A program made the position numbers and the translations under genes. Below, piece after piece: positions 1 to 9,040 of a stretch of 64,000 nt of DNA; the stretch's first letter is position 1, and the number at the start of each line of letters is the position of its first letter. The stretch is from positions 248,001 to 312,000 of the forward strand of contig NZ_JALBUF010000001.1 in assembly GCF_022606465.1 (NCBI RefSeq). Reading direction: 5' to 3'. Origin of the DNA: Sulfoacidibacillus ferrooxidans. Its GTDB lineage: Bacteria; Bacillota; Bacilli; Alicyclobacillales; SLC66. The notes below the pieces were generated by a model. The model ran no database searches. It saw only the letters and a list, made by a program, of their open reading frames with translations, and had not been told where the DNA came from.

Positions 1-195
1 AGGAATCACGCGAGAGTCATTTGCAATGACCACATCTCCAGCTGTTAAGTACTTTGGTAGATCATAAAAGTGTGCATGAGAAAGCTCATCTGATGTGCGA
101 TTCACCACGAGTAATCGCGATGAACTACGATCAGTCTGTGGTGTTTGGGCAATCAATTCGTCAGGTAGAATAAAATCATAGTCATTCGTATTCAT
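1..195 (-). CDS. queA: tRNA ribosyltransferase-isomerase QueA (N-terminal part, runs off the window)
   Basis: The minus strand from 195 reads an open frame to the window edge beginning MNTNDYDFILPDELIAQ, with later SSRLLVV and NDSRVIP. These match the start of QueA, which transfers and isomerises the ribosyl group of S-adenosylmethionine onto 7-aminomethyl-7-deazaguanine in tRNA during queuosine synthesis. Only about 65 residues are inside the window. The ATG at 195 is preceded by an AGAGGCGGTGAT-type ribosome site. It follows rsgI by about 80 bases. In Bacillus queA directly follows ruvB; here sigI and rsgI lie between. Identification rests on the N-terminus only, but the pattern is distinctive. 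Confidence 0.85.
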   Translation of the reverse strand, partial: MNTNDYDFILPDELIAQTPQTDRSSSRLLVVNRTSDELSHAHFYDLPKYLTAGDVVIANDSRVIP

Positions 196-277
196 AAATG
201 GATATCACCGCCTCTTACACTTCGCACTATATCACAGAGGTTGCAAAGTACAAAATGCAAGAGGAAAATAAGATATC

Positions 278-1525
278 CTATGGCAACAACGGCACTTGTT
301 GCAACAAATTGCCGTTCCCGTTGGCATGCACTGATCCTTGATCCTTTACTGTGCCTTGATGAGTACTATGAAGAACATCTAACGAACCTGGCACCACATT
401 TGCAATCGTATGTGTCAGTGTATGTTCTATGTTTTTTACAACAGCTGAATGCTGAATAACGGGTAACGCGGGGAGAGATGGTAATGCTGTACCTACACCC
501 CGCTCTTGTTTAGTTGTATGTTGTTTTGTAAGAGTTGAAGATGGTTGTTTCACTATGGGGACGTCTACTTGTATTGTTTTTGTTATCCCACGCGGTAGCG
601 GTAAGAGATGACTTGGCAATGGCGGCAAAGGAACAGAGGGCACACCATTCGCGGTATCCTGCACCGGTTGTAAAGGCGGTTGACGATGCGCTTCCTGCAC
701 CACAACTGCATGCAAAGCAGCATTTAATGTGGAATCATGTTGCATGACATGGAGTAATTGTTGTAAAGGCACTGGTCCTCCGACCGCTTGAGCTAAATGC
801 CCCTGCACAATATCCTGCCACGACACTGATTGCCCACGACGTTTTGCTTCTACATATAGAGCAAGTCTTCCTGGCGACACATGATCTGCCACAGCTTGGT
901 TAAAAAAATTCTTGGTGACAACAAGTGAGATCAATGGAATTTTAGTTGGCATCAAGGTGGCTGAGATCTCTGTGCGAACATTGGACAACATGTTAGAAAG
1001 CACCTCTTTAGTAGCCATTTGTCCTCTGGCACCAACAATAACTACATCTGAATGCTTTGTTAAATACCCTTGTTTAGATATATATTGGATATAGTCTTTA
1101 ATGGCAACTGGCAATTCTTCACCTGGCAAGGTCAATGTTTTCAACACTTTTACACCGTCTGCATCAAGCCCAACCGCTTGCACAACATGATCTGATTGGT
1201 TGACTGTAAGTTCAATGCTGGGATTTACATCAAGGGACAAATAGAGATATGGAGCCGCCTGCACTGCAGTTGACTGTGAGAAGACAAGCATCGCTGCAAC
1301 GAAAAGCGATGCGATTGCAACGCCTATAGTGGCATATCTCTTATTGAAAAGCGCCTGGCGAAAGCGCTCAATCCACCCTGCTTTTTGTACAAGTGGAAAG
1401 AATTCATCGAGTTCAGCACCAATTGCCATATATGGCTGACGAACTACGCGTACAAATGTAAATTCAGAAGTGAGGACAACAGCTGTCCGCTCATCGAGCA
1501 ATTCCATGACAACTCCGCGCGTCAT
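278..1525 (-). CDS. rsgI: RsgI-family membrane anti-sigma factor
   Basis: A 415-residue protein with the RsgI layout. Residues 1-45 form the cytoplasmic anti-sigma domain, which binds SigI. One membrane segment follows at about 64-84, then a conserved extracytoplasmic part to about 230, and a low-complexity tail rich in Pro, His, Gln and Val from about 270. The conserved SLDVNPS motif has Asn101-Pro102, the bond at which autoproteolysis has been reported for RsgI proteins; cleavage here is inference. The gene starts with ATG overlapping the sigI stop by 4 bases (ATGA), so the pair should be translationally coupled. The tail carries no recognisable carbohydrate-binding or enzymatic module of the kind found in clostridial RsgI proteins, so it more resembles the disordered Bacillus type. 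The signal it senses cannot be read from the sequence. Confidence 0.85.
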   Translation of the reverse strand: MTRGVVMELLDERTAVVLTSEFTFVRVVRQPYMAIGAELDEFFPLVQKAGWIERFRQALFNKRYATIGVAIASLFVAAMLVFSQSTAVQAAPYLYLSLDVNPSIELTVNQSDHVVQAVGLDADGVKVLKTLTLPGEELPVAIKDYIQYISKQGYLTKHSDVVIVGARGQMATKEVLSNMLSNVRTEISATLMPTKIPLISLVVTKNFFNQAVADHVSPGRLALYVEAKRRGQSVSWQDIVQGHLAQAVGGPVPLQQLLHVMQHDSTLNAALHAVVVQEAHRQPPLQPVQDTANGVPSVPLPPLPSHLLPLPRGITKTIQVDVPIVKQPSSTLTKQHTTKQERGVGTALPSLPALPVIQHSAVVKNIEHTLTHTIANVVPGSLDVLHSTHQGTVKDQGSVHANGNGNLLQQVPLLP

Positions 1526-2271
1526 CGCCGCTCACCCCCCATAACAAACGAGTGCAAAAGCTCATAATCTCCAAGCAATAGAACGATCGCCGCAATAATA
1601 TATTGGCGTTGTCGTTCGAGCGTTTTGCGACTCACGGCAACTTGTGGCGCCAATTGTTTTAAAGGTAATGACTTTGTTTTAAGAAAATAAGCTCGCAACG
1701 TCTCATCAAAAGCAACGACTCTAGCTGCCTCTAACGCATGCTCTCTGGCGTCCGCATGTTTTGGGCTGTTTTCCGTTAAATCCATAAAATGTATCCCATA
1801 TAATTCTAGTTCATCAGAGTATCTTTTTATTTCATCTGCACGTATTGCTGCTTCTTCCTGATGCTGATGTGCATGAAGCGCTGTAGCAACCTCAACTGAG
1901 TTTTGCACATTGCCTTCTTCATCCGTTTCATCAAACGCCGTAAAGGGTAACTCACGCCTGCGCTGATTGGCCCGGAATGAATCGATAAGCCTCCTGCGCA
2001 TGACCGTCTCCGCAAATCGAATAAATGCTCCACGCTCTGTCACATAGGAACTAATCGCTTCATCAAGAGCTAAAAGTGCAATTTGAAACTCATCATCCGT
2101 TCGTGCGATGGCCCGGCCACAGGTCGTCGATGCAACCCGTTCAACAAATGGCAGATAGCTATGTAAGAGCTGTTCGCGCGCATCGCGCCTTCCTGCGGCT
2201 GCAAGCGCGACCAGTTCCTCTAGCGTATCAGGTAAAGCTGCCTGCTTCCGTCGCATCGATAGACGAATCAC
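1522..2271 (-). CDS. sigI: RNA polymerase sigma factor SigI
   Basis: Sigma-70-like factor of the SigI family. The N-terminal region 2 includes LPFVERVAS, an FQIALLALDEAI stretch and RRRLIDSFR. The C-terminus has the SigI signature RKTLERQRQYIIA followed by LLGDYELL, and a linker replaces a normal region 3. Heat, wall or substrate stress is the usual role of SigI, held inactive by RsgI, its downstream partner. The open frame extends to a GTG at 2283, but I prefer the GTG at 2271 (249 residues) because AAAGGTGG lies 8 bases upstream of it. It follows ruvB with about 60 bases between and is likely co-transcribed with the ruv genes unless it has its own promoter; I saw no clear SigI-type promoter. 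Confidence 0.85.
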   Translation of the reverse strand: MIRLSMRRKQAALPDTLEELVALAAAGRRDAREQLLHSYLPFVERVASTTCGRAIARTDDEFQIALLALDEAISSYVTERGAFIRFAETVMRRRLIDSFRANQRRRELPFTAFDETDEEGNVQNSVEVATALHAHQHQEEAAIRADEIKRYSDELELYGIHFMDLTENSPKHADAREHALEAARVVAFDETLRAYFLKTKSLPLKQLAPQVAVSRKTLERQRQYIIAAIVLLLGDYELLHSFVMGGERR

Positions 2272-2332
2272 CGGCTGCGCCACCTTTCTACATCAATTCG
2301 CTTGCAACCTCGTCGTTATGTCCGTAGCTCGC

Positions 2333-3334
2333 TCATTGTTGTGTTGGATATAGTTTCCCGAAATGCGCATAGGCTCGTTCCGTAGCTTCACGACCGCGCG
2401 GCGTTCTTTTCAGTAAGCCCATTTGTAATAAATAAGGTTCATACACATCTTCGATCGTTCCTGCATCTTCTCCAACAGTTGCTGAAAGTGTATCCAGCCC
2501 CACTGGTCCACCGCCAAATTTTTCAATAATCCCGAGCAACAAACGATGGTCTAGTTCATCTAGTCCATAAGCGTCCACATTCATGCGTGCCAGTGCCTCG
2601 ATAGCCAATTCATAATCAATCTGGCCATCTCCTACAACTTGCGCAAAATCTCGAACGCGCCGCAACAGTCGATTGGCGATGCGCGGTGTCCCCCGCGAGC
2701 GCCTCGCAATTTCAGCAGCACCAGCCTCATCCAATAAAATATCGAAAATAGCTGCCGCGCGCACGACAATACGTTGAAGATCAGCCACAGGGAAATAATT
2801 CAAATGAGCAACCACCCCGAAACGATCTCGTAACGGCGCAGATAATAGTCCCGCACGCGTTGTGGCTCCTATTAAAGTAAAGGGGGGCAACTCTAGCCGC
2901 AAAGCGCGCGCACTCGGGCCCTTTCCAATCATAATATCGACTGCAAAATCCTCCATCGCCGGGTATAACACTTCTTCCACGCTTTTTGGCAAGCGGTGAA
3001 TCTCATCGATGAAGAAAACATCACCTTCTGATAAATTGGTCACAATGGCAGCAAGATCTCCCGCTCTTTCGATAGCAGGTCCAGACGTGACGCGAATATT
3101 TACATTGAGCTCATTTGCAATAATATGTGCCAACGATGTTTTTCCAAGTCCTGGAGGGCCATATAGTAACACGTGATCTAGTGATTCTTGACGCAATTTT
3201 GCAGCATCGATATAAATTCGCAGATTATCTTTTATGCCTTGCTGTCCAATATATTCATGCAAATAACGCGGTCTTAGTGATTCTTCTTTTCTATCCTCTT
3301 CTAGTTGCACAGCATCCACAATGCGCTCATGCAC
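2333..3334 (-). CDS. ruvB: Holliday junction branch-migration ATPase RuvB
   Basis: RuvB is the hexameric AAA+ motor that, with RuvA, drives branch migration of Holliday junctions. The 333-residue protein is full length. Visible motifs are Walker [13 protein letters not shown] (about residues 58-69), Walker B FIDEIHR, sensor I GATTRAG, the arginine-finger region [13 protein letters not shown], and a C-terminal winged-helix part ending [14 protein letters not shown]. The start is GTG at 3334 behind AAAGGGGGAA. It sits just downstream of ruvA (about 33 bases), as usual. The gene that normally follows, queA, is displaced by sigI-rsgI. Confidence 0.97.
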   Translation of the reverse strand: MHERIVDAVQLEEDRKEESLRPRYLHEYIGQQGIKDNLRIYIDAAKLRQESLDHVLLYGPPGLGKTSLAHIIANELNVNIRVTSGPAIERAGDLAAIVTNLSEGDVFFIDEIHRLPKSVEEVLYPAMEDFAVDIMIGKGPSARALRLELPPFTLIGATTRAGLLSAPLRDRFGVVAHLNYFPVADLQRIVVRAAAIFDILLDEAGAAEIARRSRGTPRIANRLLRRVRDFAQVVGDGQIDYELAIEALARMNVDAYGLDELDHRLLLGIIEKFGGGPVGLDTLSATVGEDAGTIEDVYEPYLLQMGLLKRTPRGREATERAYAHFGKLYPTQQ

Positions 3335-3367
3335 GTATGTTTCCCCCTTTATGATCTAAGGGGTTCG

Positions 3368-3988
3368 TTACCTTGCCAACGCCCGTAGCGCCTGCTTCAC
3401 CCCATCAGCTATACTCTTATCTGCGATCTCATCTCCGATGTCTTGTAAGATCGATTGGATTTCACGATCTGTGAAACCAAGACCAAGTAATGCTGCACTT
3501 ACTTCTGAGAACTGACTTGCCTTTCCACCTTTTGCTTTTGCGATAACAGGAAGTATATCTGCATCGCCATCTTCCCTATCAGGCAAAAGATCTGCCACTC
3601 GATCTTTTAACTCTAAAATCAACCTTTGAGCAGTTTTAGCACCAACCCCTGGAACTTGGGTCAATTGAACAACATCGCCACTTTGTACAGCTCTTACAAT
3701 CTGTACCGAAGTTAGATGATGCAGCATCGCGACTGCAACTTTGGGTCCAATGCCACTTGCGCTTTGTAAGCGCAAAAACAATTTACGCGATACATCTGTC
3801 GTGAACCCATACAATAAAATCGCATCTTCACGAACATGCTGATGTGTGTACAATCGCGTTGTATGGCCAACGTCTAGTTCTGCAATCATGGACACTGGCA
3901 TGTATACGCGGTAACCAATCCCACCCACTAAGAGAATGACTGCATCCTCTTCTATCGTGTCGATGATTCCATCCATGAGAGCGATCAT
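3368..3988 (-). CDS. ruvA: Holliday junction DNA-binding protein RuvA
   Basis: RuvA forms tetramers that hold the four-way junction flat and load RuvB. The 206-residue protein shows the N-terminal OB fold (MIALMDGIIDTI, GGIGYRV), a central helix-hairpin-helix pair (SGIGPKVAVAML and VPGVGAKTAQRLILELKD) and the C-terminal RuvB-binding domain (VSAALLGLGFTDREI). Its ATG overlaps the ruvC stop by 4 bases, and ruvB follows, so ruvC-ruvA-ruvB form one translational unit. Confidence 0.97.
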   Translation of the reverse strand: MIALMDGIIDTIEEDAVILLVGGIGYRVYMPVSMIAELDVGHTTRLYTHQHVREDAILLYGFTTDVSRKLFLRLQSASGIGPKVAVAMLHHLTSVQIVRAVQSGDVVQLTQVPGVGAKTAQRLILELKDRVADLLPDREDGDADILPVIAKAKGGKASQFSEVSAALLGLGFTDREIQSILQDIGDEIADKSIADGVKQALRALAR

Positions 3989-4506
3989 CTCTGCACCTCC
4001 CCTCGCACAGTCCTTCCTCCTCCATCCACGCGCCCTGCCATGCGATAACTATGAGCGTGCGTAATAGCAATCGCTAGAGCGTCTGCCGCATCATCTGGTT
4101 TTGGGAGCGTAGGAAGCTTTAGCAAAACGCGCACCATCTCTTGCACTTGTTTTTTATCCGCACGGCCATACCCCACTACAGCCATTTTAACCTGTAACGG
4201 TGTGTAAGAGAACTGCTGTATAGAAGCTAACTCAGCTGCTAGTACAACTACTCCGCGGGCTTCTGAGGCAGTAAAAGCTGTCGTCACATTGCGATTAAAA
4301 AAAAGTTGCTCAATCGCCGCCACATCAGGCCGATGACGTTCGATCACATCCGTTACAGCCTCGAAAATATCGCGAAAACGCGATCCGTTTGGCGTATGCG
4401 GGAGAGTCTCAATACATCCATATTCTATAGCTTTTAAGGATTGTCCTGTTTCAATAACTGCATAACCTGTCCGCCCAAACCCAGGATCGATCCCTAAGAT
4501 CCTCAT
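3985..4506 (-). CDS. ruvC: Holliday junction resolvase RuvC
   Basis: RuvC is the dimeric RNase H-fold endonuclease that cuts Holliday junctions symmetrically. The 173 residues begin MRILGIDPGFGRTGYAV, holding the first catalytic Asp (residue 7). A catalytic Glu lies in AAIEQLFFNRN, and the C-terminal acidic pair in PDDAADALAIAITHAH. ATG at 4506 follows GAGGGGTAAATC. The gene ends in a 4-base overlap with ruvA and starts 3 bases after yebC. Length and motifs are ordinary. Confidence 0.97.
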   Translation of the reverse strand: MRILGIDPGFGRTGYAVIETGQSLKAIEYGCIETLPHTPNGSRFRDIFEAVTDVIERHRPDVAAIEQLFFNRNVTTAFTASEARGVVVLAAELASIQQFSYTPLQVKMAVVGYGRADKKQVQEMVRVLLKLPTLPKPDDAADALAIAITHAHSYRMAGRVDGGGRTVRGEVQR

Positions 4507-4509
4507 GAT

Positions 4510-5259
4510 TTACCCCTCACTACCAATCTCATCTGGGAATCTCGCATTCGTAGCGACACTCTGAACATCTTCATGTTCTTCTAACAGATTGAGTAACGTT
4601 GCAACTGAATCGACAACTTCAGTCGCTACATCGACCCAAGTATTTGGAATATACGTGATTTCTGCACTTTCTGATTGGATCCCCTGCGCATTCAATGTAG
4701 CTTCAAGGTTGACAAGATGATCTGGTGCTACATAGATTAGATACTGACCATCTTCTATTTCATAATCTTCCATACCCGCTTCAAGCATAGCTAGAGCAAA
4801 ATCATCTTCTGATATCGTCACTTGGTTTGCATCAACTGTCAAGACCCCAGTATGCTTAAACATCCATGCCACAGAACCGGACTCACCAAGCGATCCACCG
4901 TATTTAGTAAATAAATGACGCATTTCTGCGGCTGTACGATTGCGATTATTTGTTGTAAGAGTAACCATCATAGCCACACCGCTCGCCCCATACCCTTCAT
5001 ACAAGAGATCCTCATAACGAACGCCTTCTAATGTTCCTGTGGCTTTCGCAATCGTCCTTGTAATCGTGTCATTTGGAACACTCGCAACGCGTGCTTTTTC
5101 AAGCGCCATCTTTAAATGGTAATTGGTATCTGGATTGGCCCCACCGCGTCTTGTTGCCGTATAGATCTCTTTACATAGTCTAGTAAATAATTGGCCTTTA
5201 GAAGAATCTTGTTTTCCTTTGCGATGAGCAATATTTTTCCATTTTGAGTGTCCTGACAT
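4510..5259 (-). CDS. yebC: YebC/PmpR-family protein
   Basis: A 249-residue YebC-family protein, with MSGHSKWKNIAHRKG at the start, then the KGQLFTRLCKEI motif and the acidic central segment GYGASGVAMMV...TNNRNRTAAEMRH. Family members are described both as DNA-binding regulators and as ribosome-associated factors helping translation of difficult sequences; the sequence does not decide which applies here. It lies directly upstream of ruvC, the position of yrbC/yebC next to the ruv genes in many bacteria. A GGAGGACAGT ribosome site precedes the ATG. Confidence 0.95.
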   Translation of the reverse strand: MSGHSKWKNIAHRKGKQDSSKGQLFTRLCKEIYTATRRGGANPDTNYHLKMALEKARVASVPNDTITRTIAKATGTLEGVRYEDLLYEGYGASGVAMMVTLTTNNRNRTAAEMRHLFTKYGGSLGESGSVAWMFKHTGVLTVDANQVTISEDDFALAMLEAGMEDYEIEDGQYLIYVAPDHLVNLEATLNAQGIQSESAEITYIPNTWVDVATEVVDSVATLLNLLEEHEDVQSVATNARFPDEIGSEG

Positions 5260-5271
5260 ACTGTCCTCCGC

Positions 5272-6123
5272 CTACATGCCCCAATCACGCGAATAACGAA
5301 AGTCGATCCCGATCGTTCGACTTGACAACTTTGCAATAATTGGCATGCGTCTTTTAAATTGATTTTGGCGAATTCGCCGCATGATACTTTCGACAACGCT
5401 CGCTTCAAATCCTCGTTCGATCACCTCTTCTGGTGAAAGTCGTTCATCAATCAGCATGTGTAACATCACATCAGCTTCCTCATATGTAAAACCAAAATCA
5501 GACTCATCCGTTTGATCTTCCCACAAGTCTGCTGAAGGCGGCTTTTCTATGATCGACAACGGAACAGAGAGTAGCCGTGCAAGGCGCCGAATCTGCGTTT
5601 TATACAAGTCGCCAATCGGGTTTAACGCGGATGCTAGATCACCAAACTGCGTTCCATAGCCTAATAATAATTCAGTCTTATTGCTCGTTCCAAGCGGCAA
5701 TGCTTTTAACTTCGCAGACTGATCATAGATGATGGACATTCGCTCACGCGCCATCTTATTGCCTTTACGCAAAGCCGTCGCGTCTTCTTGCAAACCAAAG
5801 TAAGTATCAATTTGTGGTGAAATATCGACCATCGTCAGCGGTAGGTCAAGCGCTGCAAGTACCTCTTTTGCATCTGCCACACTGCTTTTGCTACTCGTTT
5901 TATACGGCATAATAATAGGATGAACGCGATCTCGACCAAATGCGGCTACAGCAAGATAGGCTACGACTGCCGAATCAATACCGCCTGAAAGCCCAAACAC
6001 CACACGACCAAATCCCGATTTTTCTACCTCTTGGCGCAAAAATTCTACCAAAATAGGAATCACATCGGCTACGTGATGCTCAAGTGACTCGCACTTTTTG
6101 GCTATCATTTCACTTTGTGTCAT
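5272..6123 (-). CDS. nadE: NAD+ synthetase, synthase subunit
   Basis: ATP-pyrophosphatase-type NAD synthetase converting deamido-NAD to NAD. The 283 residues carry the PP-loop FGLSGGIDSAVVAYLA (about 44-59), GTSNKTELLLGYGTQFGD for substrate and ATP binding, and the C-terminal PPSADLWEDQTDESDFG. The protein has no fused N-terminal glutaminase domain; that domain is instead the upstream gene, whose stop overlaps this ATG by 4 bases (ATGA). The pair therefore probably works as a two-subunit glutamine-dependent enzyme. A GGAGGAACGACA ribosome site lies inside the end of the upstream gene. Confidence 0.93.
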   Translation of the reverse strand: MTQSEMIAKKCESLEHHVADVIPILVEFLRQEVEKSGFGRVVFGLSGGIDSAVVAYLAVAAFGRDRVHPIIMPYKTSSKSSVADAKEVLAALDLPLTMVDISPQIDTYFGLQEDATALRKGNKMARERMSIIYDQSAKLKALPLGTSNKTELLLGYGTQFGDLASALNPIGDLYKTQIRRLARLLSVPLSIIEKPPSADLWEDQTDESDFGFTYEEADVMLHMLIDERLSPEEVIERGFEASVVESIMRRIRQNQFKRRMPIIAKLSSRTIGIDFRYSRDWGM

Positions 6124-6971
6124 TGTCGTTCCTCCACTAATCGTCCTAATATACGGTGAGTCAAATACACATCCTCATCTCGCAAAAGCGGTGACCGATA
6201 TCGTTCTGTGCGAATGCGCGACAAGTCCAGCGTGACTATATGCATATCCTCATCGTGTGAATCCATGACACAAAGTAACTCACCATCCGGTCCCGCGACT
6301 GCAGAATGACCGAAAAAAAACAATCCATCCTCAAATCCCACGCGATTCACAAATACCACATAACAGGTATACAGTTGCGCATAAGTGCGAATCAGTCGTT
6401 CCCAGAATTGTTGCGATCCAGAATGCGGGTCTCCACTCAGTGCACGTCCTGGCCCTGCAGATGGGATGTATAGGATGTCCATACCTGCAACGGATAGCAG
6501 ATATGGAACCGATGGATGCCAAGCATCTTCACAAATAGCGATGCCCGCGCGATGACTTCCACACGCAAACGATTCAATGTTATTTCCCTTTGCAAAATGA
6601 CGCCCTTCTTCAAATAATCCATATGTTGGTAAATAAACTTTTCTATGCACATGTATCACACGCCCTTTAGACGCATAAACAGAACTAGTATAAAACAGAT
6701 GGTCATCCGTTTCTTCCACAAAACTAAAGACAATATCGATATCTGTACTCGCACCAACTATTGTCGCGATTACTGGATCGTCCAATCTGCGCGCCACATC
6801 AAATACAAGATCGCGCAAGAGATATCCTGTCAGTGATAGTTCGGGAAATACAATAACATCTGCATGATCTAGTTTTGCACGATGAATAAAATCCAATAAT
6901 TTATCCGCATTTGTACGGATATCTCCCAGCTTTGGACGGACTTGTCCAAGCGCTACGCGAATTGACTTCAC
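6120..6971 (-). CDS. Nitrilase-family amidohydrolase, likely glutaminase partner of NadE
   Basis: A carbon-nitrogen hydrolase of 283 residues. The catalytic triad is visible: Glu in VIVFPELSLTGY (about 43), Lys in HRKVYLPTYGLFEEGRHF (about 115) and Cys in AGIAICEDAWHP (about 148). YLLRDLVFD and the FEEGRHF segment are the variants seen in the glutaminase half of fused glutamine-dependent NAD synthetases. The gene overlaps nadE by 4 bases and starts at GTG 6971 behind AAAGGAGG. I infer that it releases ammonia from glutamine for NadE; a stand-alone amidase role cannot be excluded. A hairpin lies just upstream of the ribosome site. Confidence 0.85.
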   Translation of the reverse strand: MKSIRVALGQVRPKLGDIRTNADKLLDFIHRAKLDHADVIVFPELSLTGYLLRDLVFDVARRLDDPVIATIVGASTDIDIVFSFVEETDDHLFYTSSVYASKGRVIHVHRKVYLPTYGLFEEGRHFAKGNNIESFACGSHRAGIAICEDAWHPSVPYLLSVAGMDILYIPSAGPGRALSGDPHSGSQQFWERLIRTYAQLYTCYVVFVNRVGFEDGLFFFGHSAVAGPDGELLCVMDSHDEDMHIVTLDLSRIRTERYRSPLLRDEDVYLTHRILGRLVEERQ

Positions 6972-6989
6972 TCCATAGCCTCCTTTGCA

Positions 6990-7014
6990 TTTGCCGCAGA
7001 CTCCTTGCCTGCGG
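6990..7014 (-). other. Hairpin upstream of the nitrilase-nadE start
   Basis: TGCCGCAG and CTGCGGCA are perfect inverted copies separated by 9 bases, located between the end of the ysxE-like gene and the AAAGGAGG of the amidohydrolase gene. There is no T tract, so it is a weak candidate terminator or a 5' mRNA structure. Confidence 0.4.
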
Positions 7015-7036
7015 CATGATCATTATGCGTAGTATA

Positions 7037-7996
7037 TCATGTGTTTGCATGCAGTCGCTCTTGCATCAAGCGATTGACATAGCGAACACGCATCGTCGCT
7101 CGCTTTTTTGAACGCGCTGAGTGCGCTGCCTGCAACTCTCCAATCTCCCTTAATAAAGGGGTTGGAAAGCGTAATAACAAGCGTAACAGCGCCTGCTCGC
7201 GCAAGCTAAGTGGATGAATCGCAACATATGCATAGAGCGTTTCATCGAACCAGTCAAGCGTTCCTGTGCGATATGCCATATGGTCAAATATCTGATGCAA
7301 GTCATATAATGGCGTGTCTGATCCAGCCAAGTCAAAATCAATCAACTTTGCCGGCATTCCAGACTGCACCAAGATGTTATGCGGCGCTAAATCACGGTGG
7401 CACAATACTCCTGCATCGCGACTCTTTTGTGTCAAGCTTTGCAATTCCTCTTCTGGTAAGATACGTAAGATATGCTCCGCTTGCCTTCTACATGTATCCC
7501 ACTCTTTTTGCGAGATCCCTTGTAACCCGCCTGCATTCACTACATCTACTGCTTTACGCAAACGATACGAAAATTTCTGCGCGATAGACTGTGTTACATG
7601 TAAACGATATGGCACGGCAAGCTTCACATGATGTAACCTAGCAACCGCTTGAACCGCACGCAGACGATCGAATCGATCAGAAAAATCTGCATGTTTGCCT
7701 GCAATCCACGGTTCTACAGTGAGCAGATCACTACCCAAACGATAGTAACCCTGACCCTCTATTGTGCGTAAGTACGGACTACAGAGTCCCCTATTCGCGA
7801 GTTGCTCTTTCACATCTACGATAGCTTCCATGCGTTCTCGTGACAACTCTTGCTTTTGTCCATAGCGTTTGACAATCAATCTTCCACGGTCACTCGCCAA
7901 TCCGACGACACTGCGCATTGGCAGTGTCGCCCAAATTTTTACGTCATACGCCTTTTGTACATCCTGCACGATGTTCTCTGTCATCCACTTCTCCAT
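7037..7996 (-). CDS. CotS/YsxE-family spore-coat-associated kinase-like protein
   Basis: A 319-residue aminoglycoside-phosphotransferase-fold protein. The catalytic loop is CHRDLAPHNILV, and the metal-binding segment is KLIDFDLAGSDTPLYDL, so both key Asp residues are present. N-terminal VKRYGQKQEL supplies a candidate nucleotide-binding Lys. In Bacillus, YsxE is a CotS-like protein encoded next to safA, and the same pairing is seen here, which supports a spore-coat role; the substrate is unknown. The open frame extends upstream to 8050, but ATG 7996 has AGGGAGTGG at proper distance and is preferred. About 80 bases separate it from safA. Confidence 0.75.
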   Translation of the reverse strand: MEKWMTENIVQDVQKAYDVKIWATLPMRSVVGLASDRGRLIVKRYGQKQELSRERMEAIVDVKEQLANRGLCSPYLRTIEGQGYYRLGSDLLTVEPWIAGKHADFSDRFDRLRAVQAVARLHHVKLAVPYRLHVTQSIAQKFSYRLRKAVDVVNAGGLQGISQKEWDTCRRQAEHILRILPEEELQSLTQKSRDAGVLCHRDLAPHNILVQSGMPAKLIDFDLAGSDTPLYDLHQIFDHMAYRTGTLDWFDETLYAYVAIHPLSLREQALLRLLLRFPTPLLREIGELQAAHSARSKKRATMRVRYVNRLMQERLHANT

Positions 7997-8077
7997 ACGT
8001 CCCACTCCCTGACGGCTACACGTGTCCCTACATCCTACACACATACCCACATCAGATCTCTTACAACGAATCCATGG

Positions 8078-9040
8078 TTAGTGTGACCGAGATTCGCGAA
8101 ACCACGATGATTCCATCTCCCACAAAGATGAACTCTCGCGTAGTTTCACTTCCTTTTTCACTTGCGTTTCTTGAATCATACCAAATGGAGCAAATGGGGC
8201 AAATGGTGGCATCATCGGTTGCTGTGACATCATTGGTATTTCTGGTCCCATGCCAGTAATGATCATATTAGAAGGTAAACTAGGGTCTTCACAAATAATC
8301 ATTTCACCATTTGGTTGTTTGGGATAGATCGCTTTTTCTTGTACATATTGATCGGTCTCTTGCACATAGAGTTTAGCCACGCTAGGCGGTGCAACCTTCA
8401 TTTTAGGAGGTTTTGGCATCGACTTTGGCAATTGTTGCGGTTGTTTTGGCATGATGGGTTGCTCAAAGTACTCTGCGTCAAAAGATGCATTAAACCCATA
8501 TCCTGCAGGAGGTGTCCCACCTTGATTCGATGGTGGTACAGGCTTCATAGGAGAAGGCTGTGGAGTTTGACTACTTACCTGTTGCTGTAGTGTGGGCGCG
8601 GGTGGTGTACCTACAGGTGGTTGCGTTGGAACTGGTGACATGCTGTTTGACCCCTGTTGACCATAACCCATTCCACCTTGTGGTTGTGAAGGAATCTGCA
8701 CAACTTGCCCTGGAACAATTTGATTTGGATCTGAAATTTGAGGATTGGCCATGACAATAAACTCTAGCGGAACACCCACCTGATGTGAAATTTTCCATAA
8801 TGTATCCGCTTTTTTCACTACGTAGGGCCATGTTGGTGTAGGCAAATTGAATCCGTCAAATCCAGATGCAATTGGAGGCATTTCATTGTGATCAATAGGT
8901 AGATACAATTGATCGCCAATATGCAAAACATTGGAATCATAAATATGCGGATTGGCACTGATGAGCGCCTGTGTTGGTATGCCATAACGTTTTGCAATTT
9001 TCCACATCGTGTCACCCTGTTGTACTGTGTACAATTTCAC
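8078..9040 (-). CDS. safA: SafA-like LysM spore coat assembly protein
   Basis: A 320-residue protein with two LysM domains. The first, at 1-48, begins YTVQQGDTMWKIAKRYGI; the second, at about 72-118, has VVKKADTLWKISHQVGV. LysM domains bind peptidoglycan or cortex. The rest is a Pro/Gln/Met-rich low-complexity region, with a short charged C-terminus rich in Ser and Glu. This matches SafA, the morphogenetic protein at the cortex-coat interface. There is no signal peptide, as expected for a mother-cell protein. The start is GTG 9040 behind GGGAGGT. Downstream lies the ysxE-like kinase gene, as in Bacillus. A mother-cell sigma promoter is expected, but I could not define one confidently. Confidence 0.8.
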   Translation of the reverse strand: MKLYTVQQGDTMWKIAKRYGIPTQALISANPHIYDSNVLHIGDQLYLPIDHNEMPPIASGFDGFNLPTPTWPYVVKKADTLWKISHQVGVPLEFIVMANPQISDPNQIVPGQVVQIPSQPQGGMGYGQQGSNSMSPVPTQPPVGTPPAPTLQQQVSSQTPQPSPMKPVPPSNQGGTPPAGYGFNASFDAEYFEQPIMPKQPQQLPKSMPKPPKMKVAPPSVAKLYVQETDQYVQEKAIYPKQPNGEMIICEDPSLPSNMIITGMGPEIPMMSQQPMMPPFAPFAPFGMIQETQVKKEVKLRESSSLWEMESSWFRESRSH

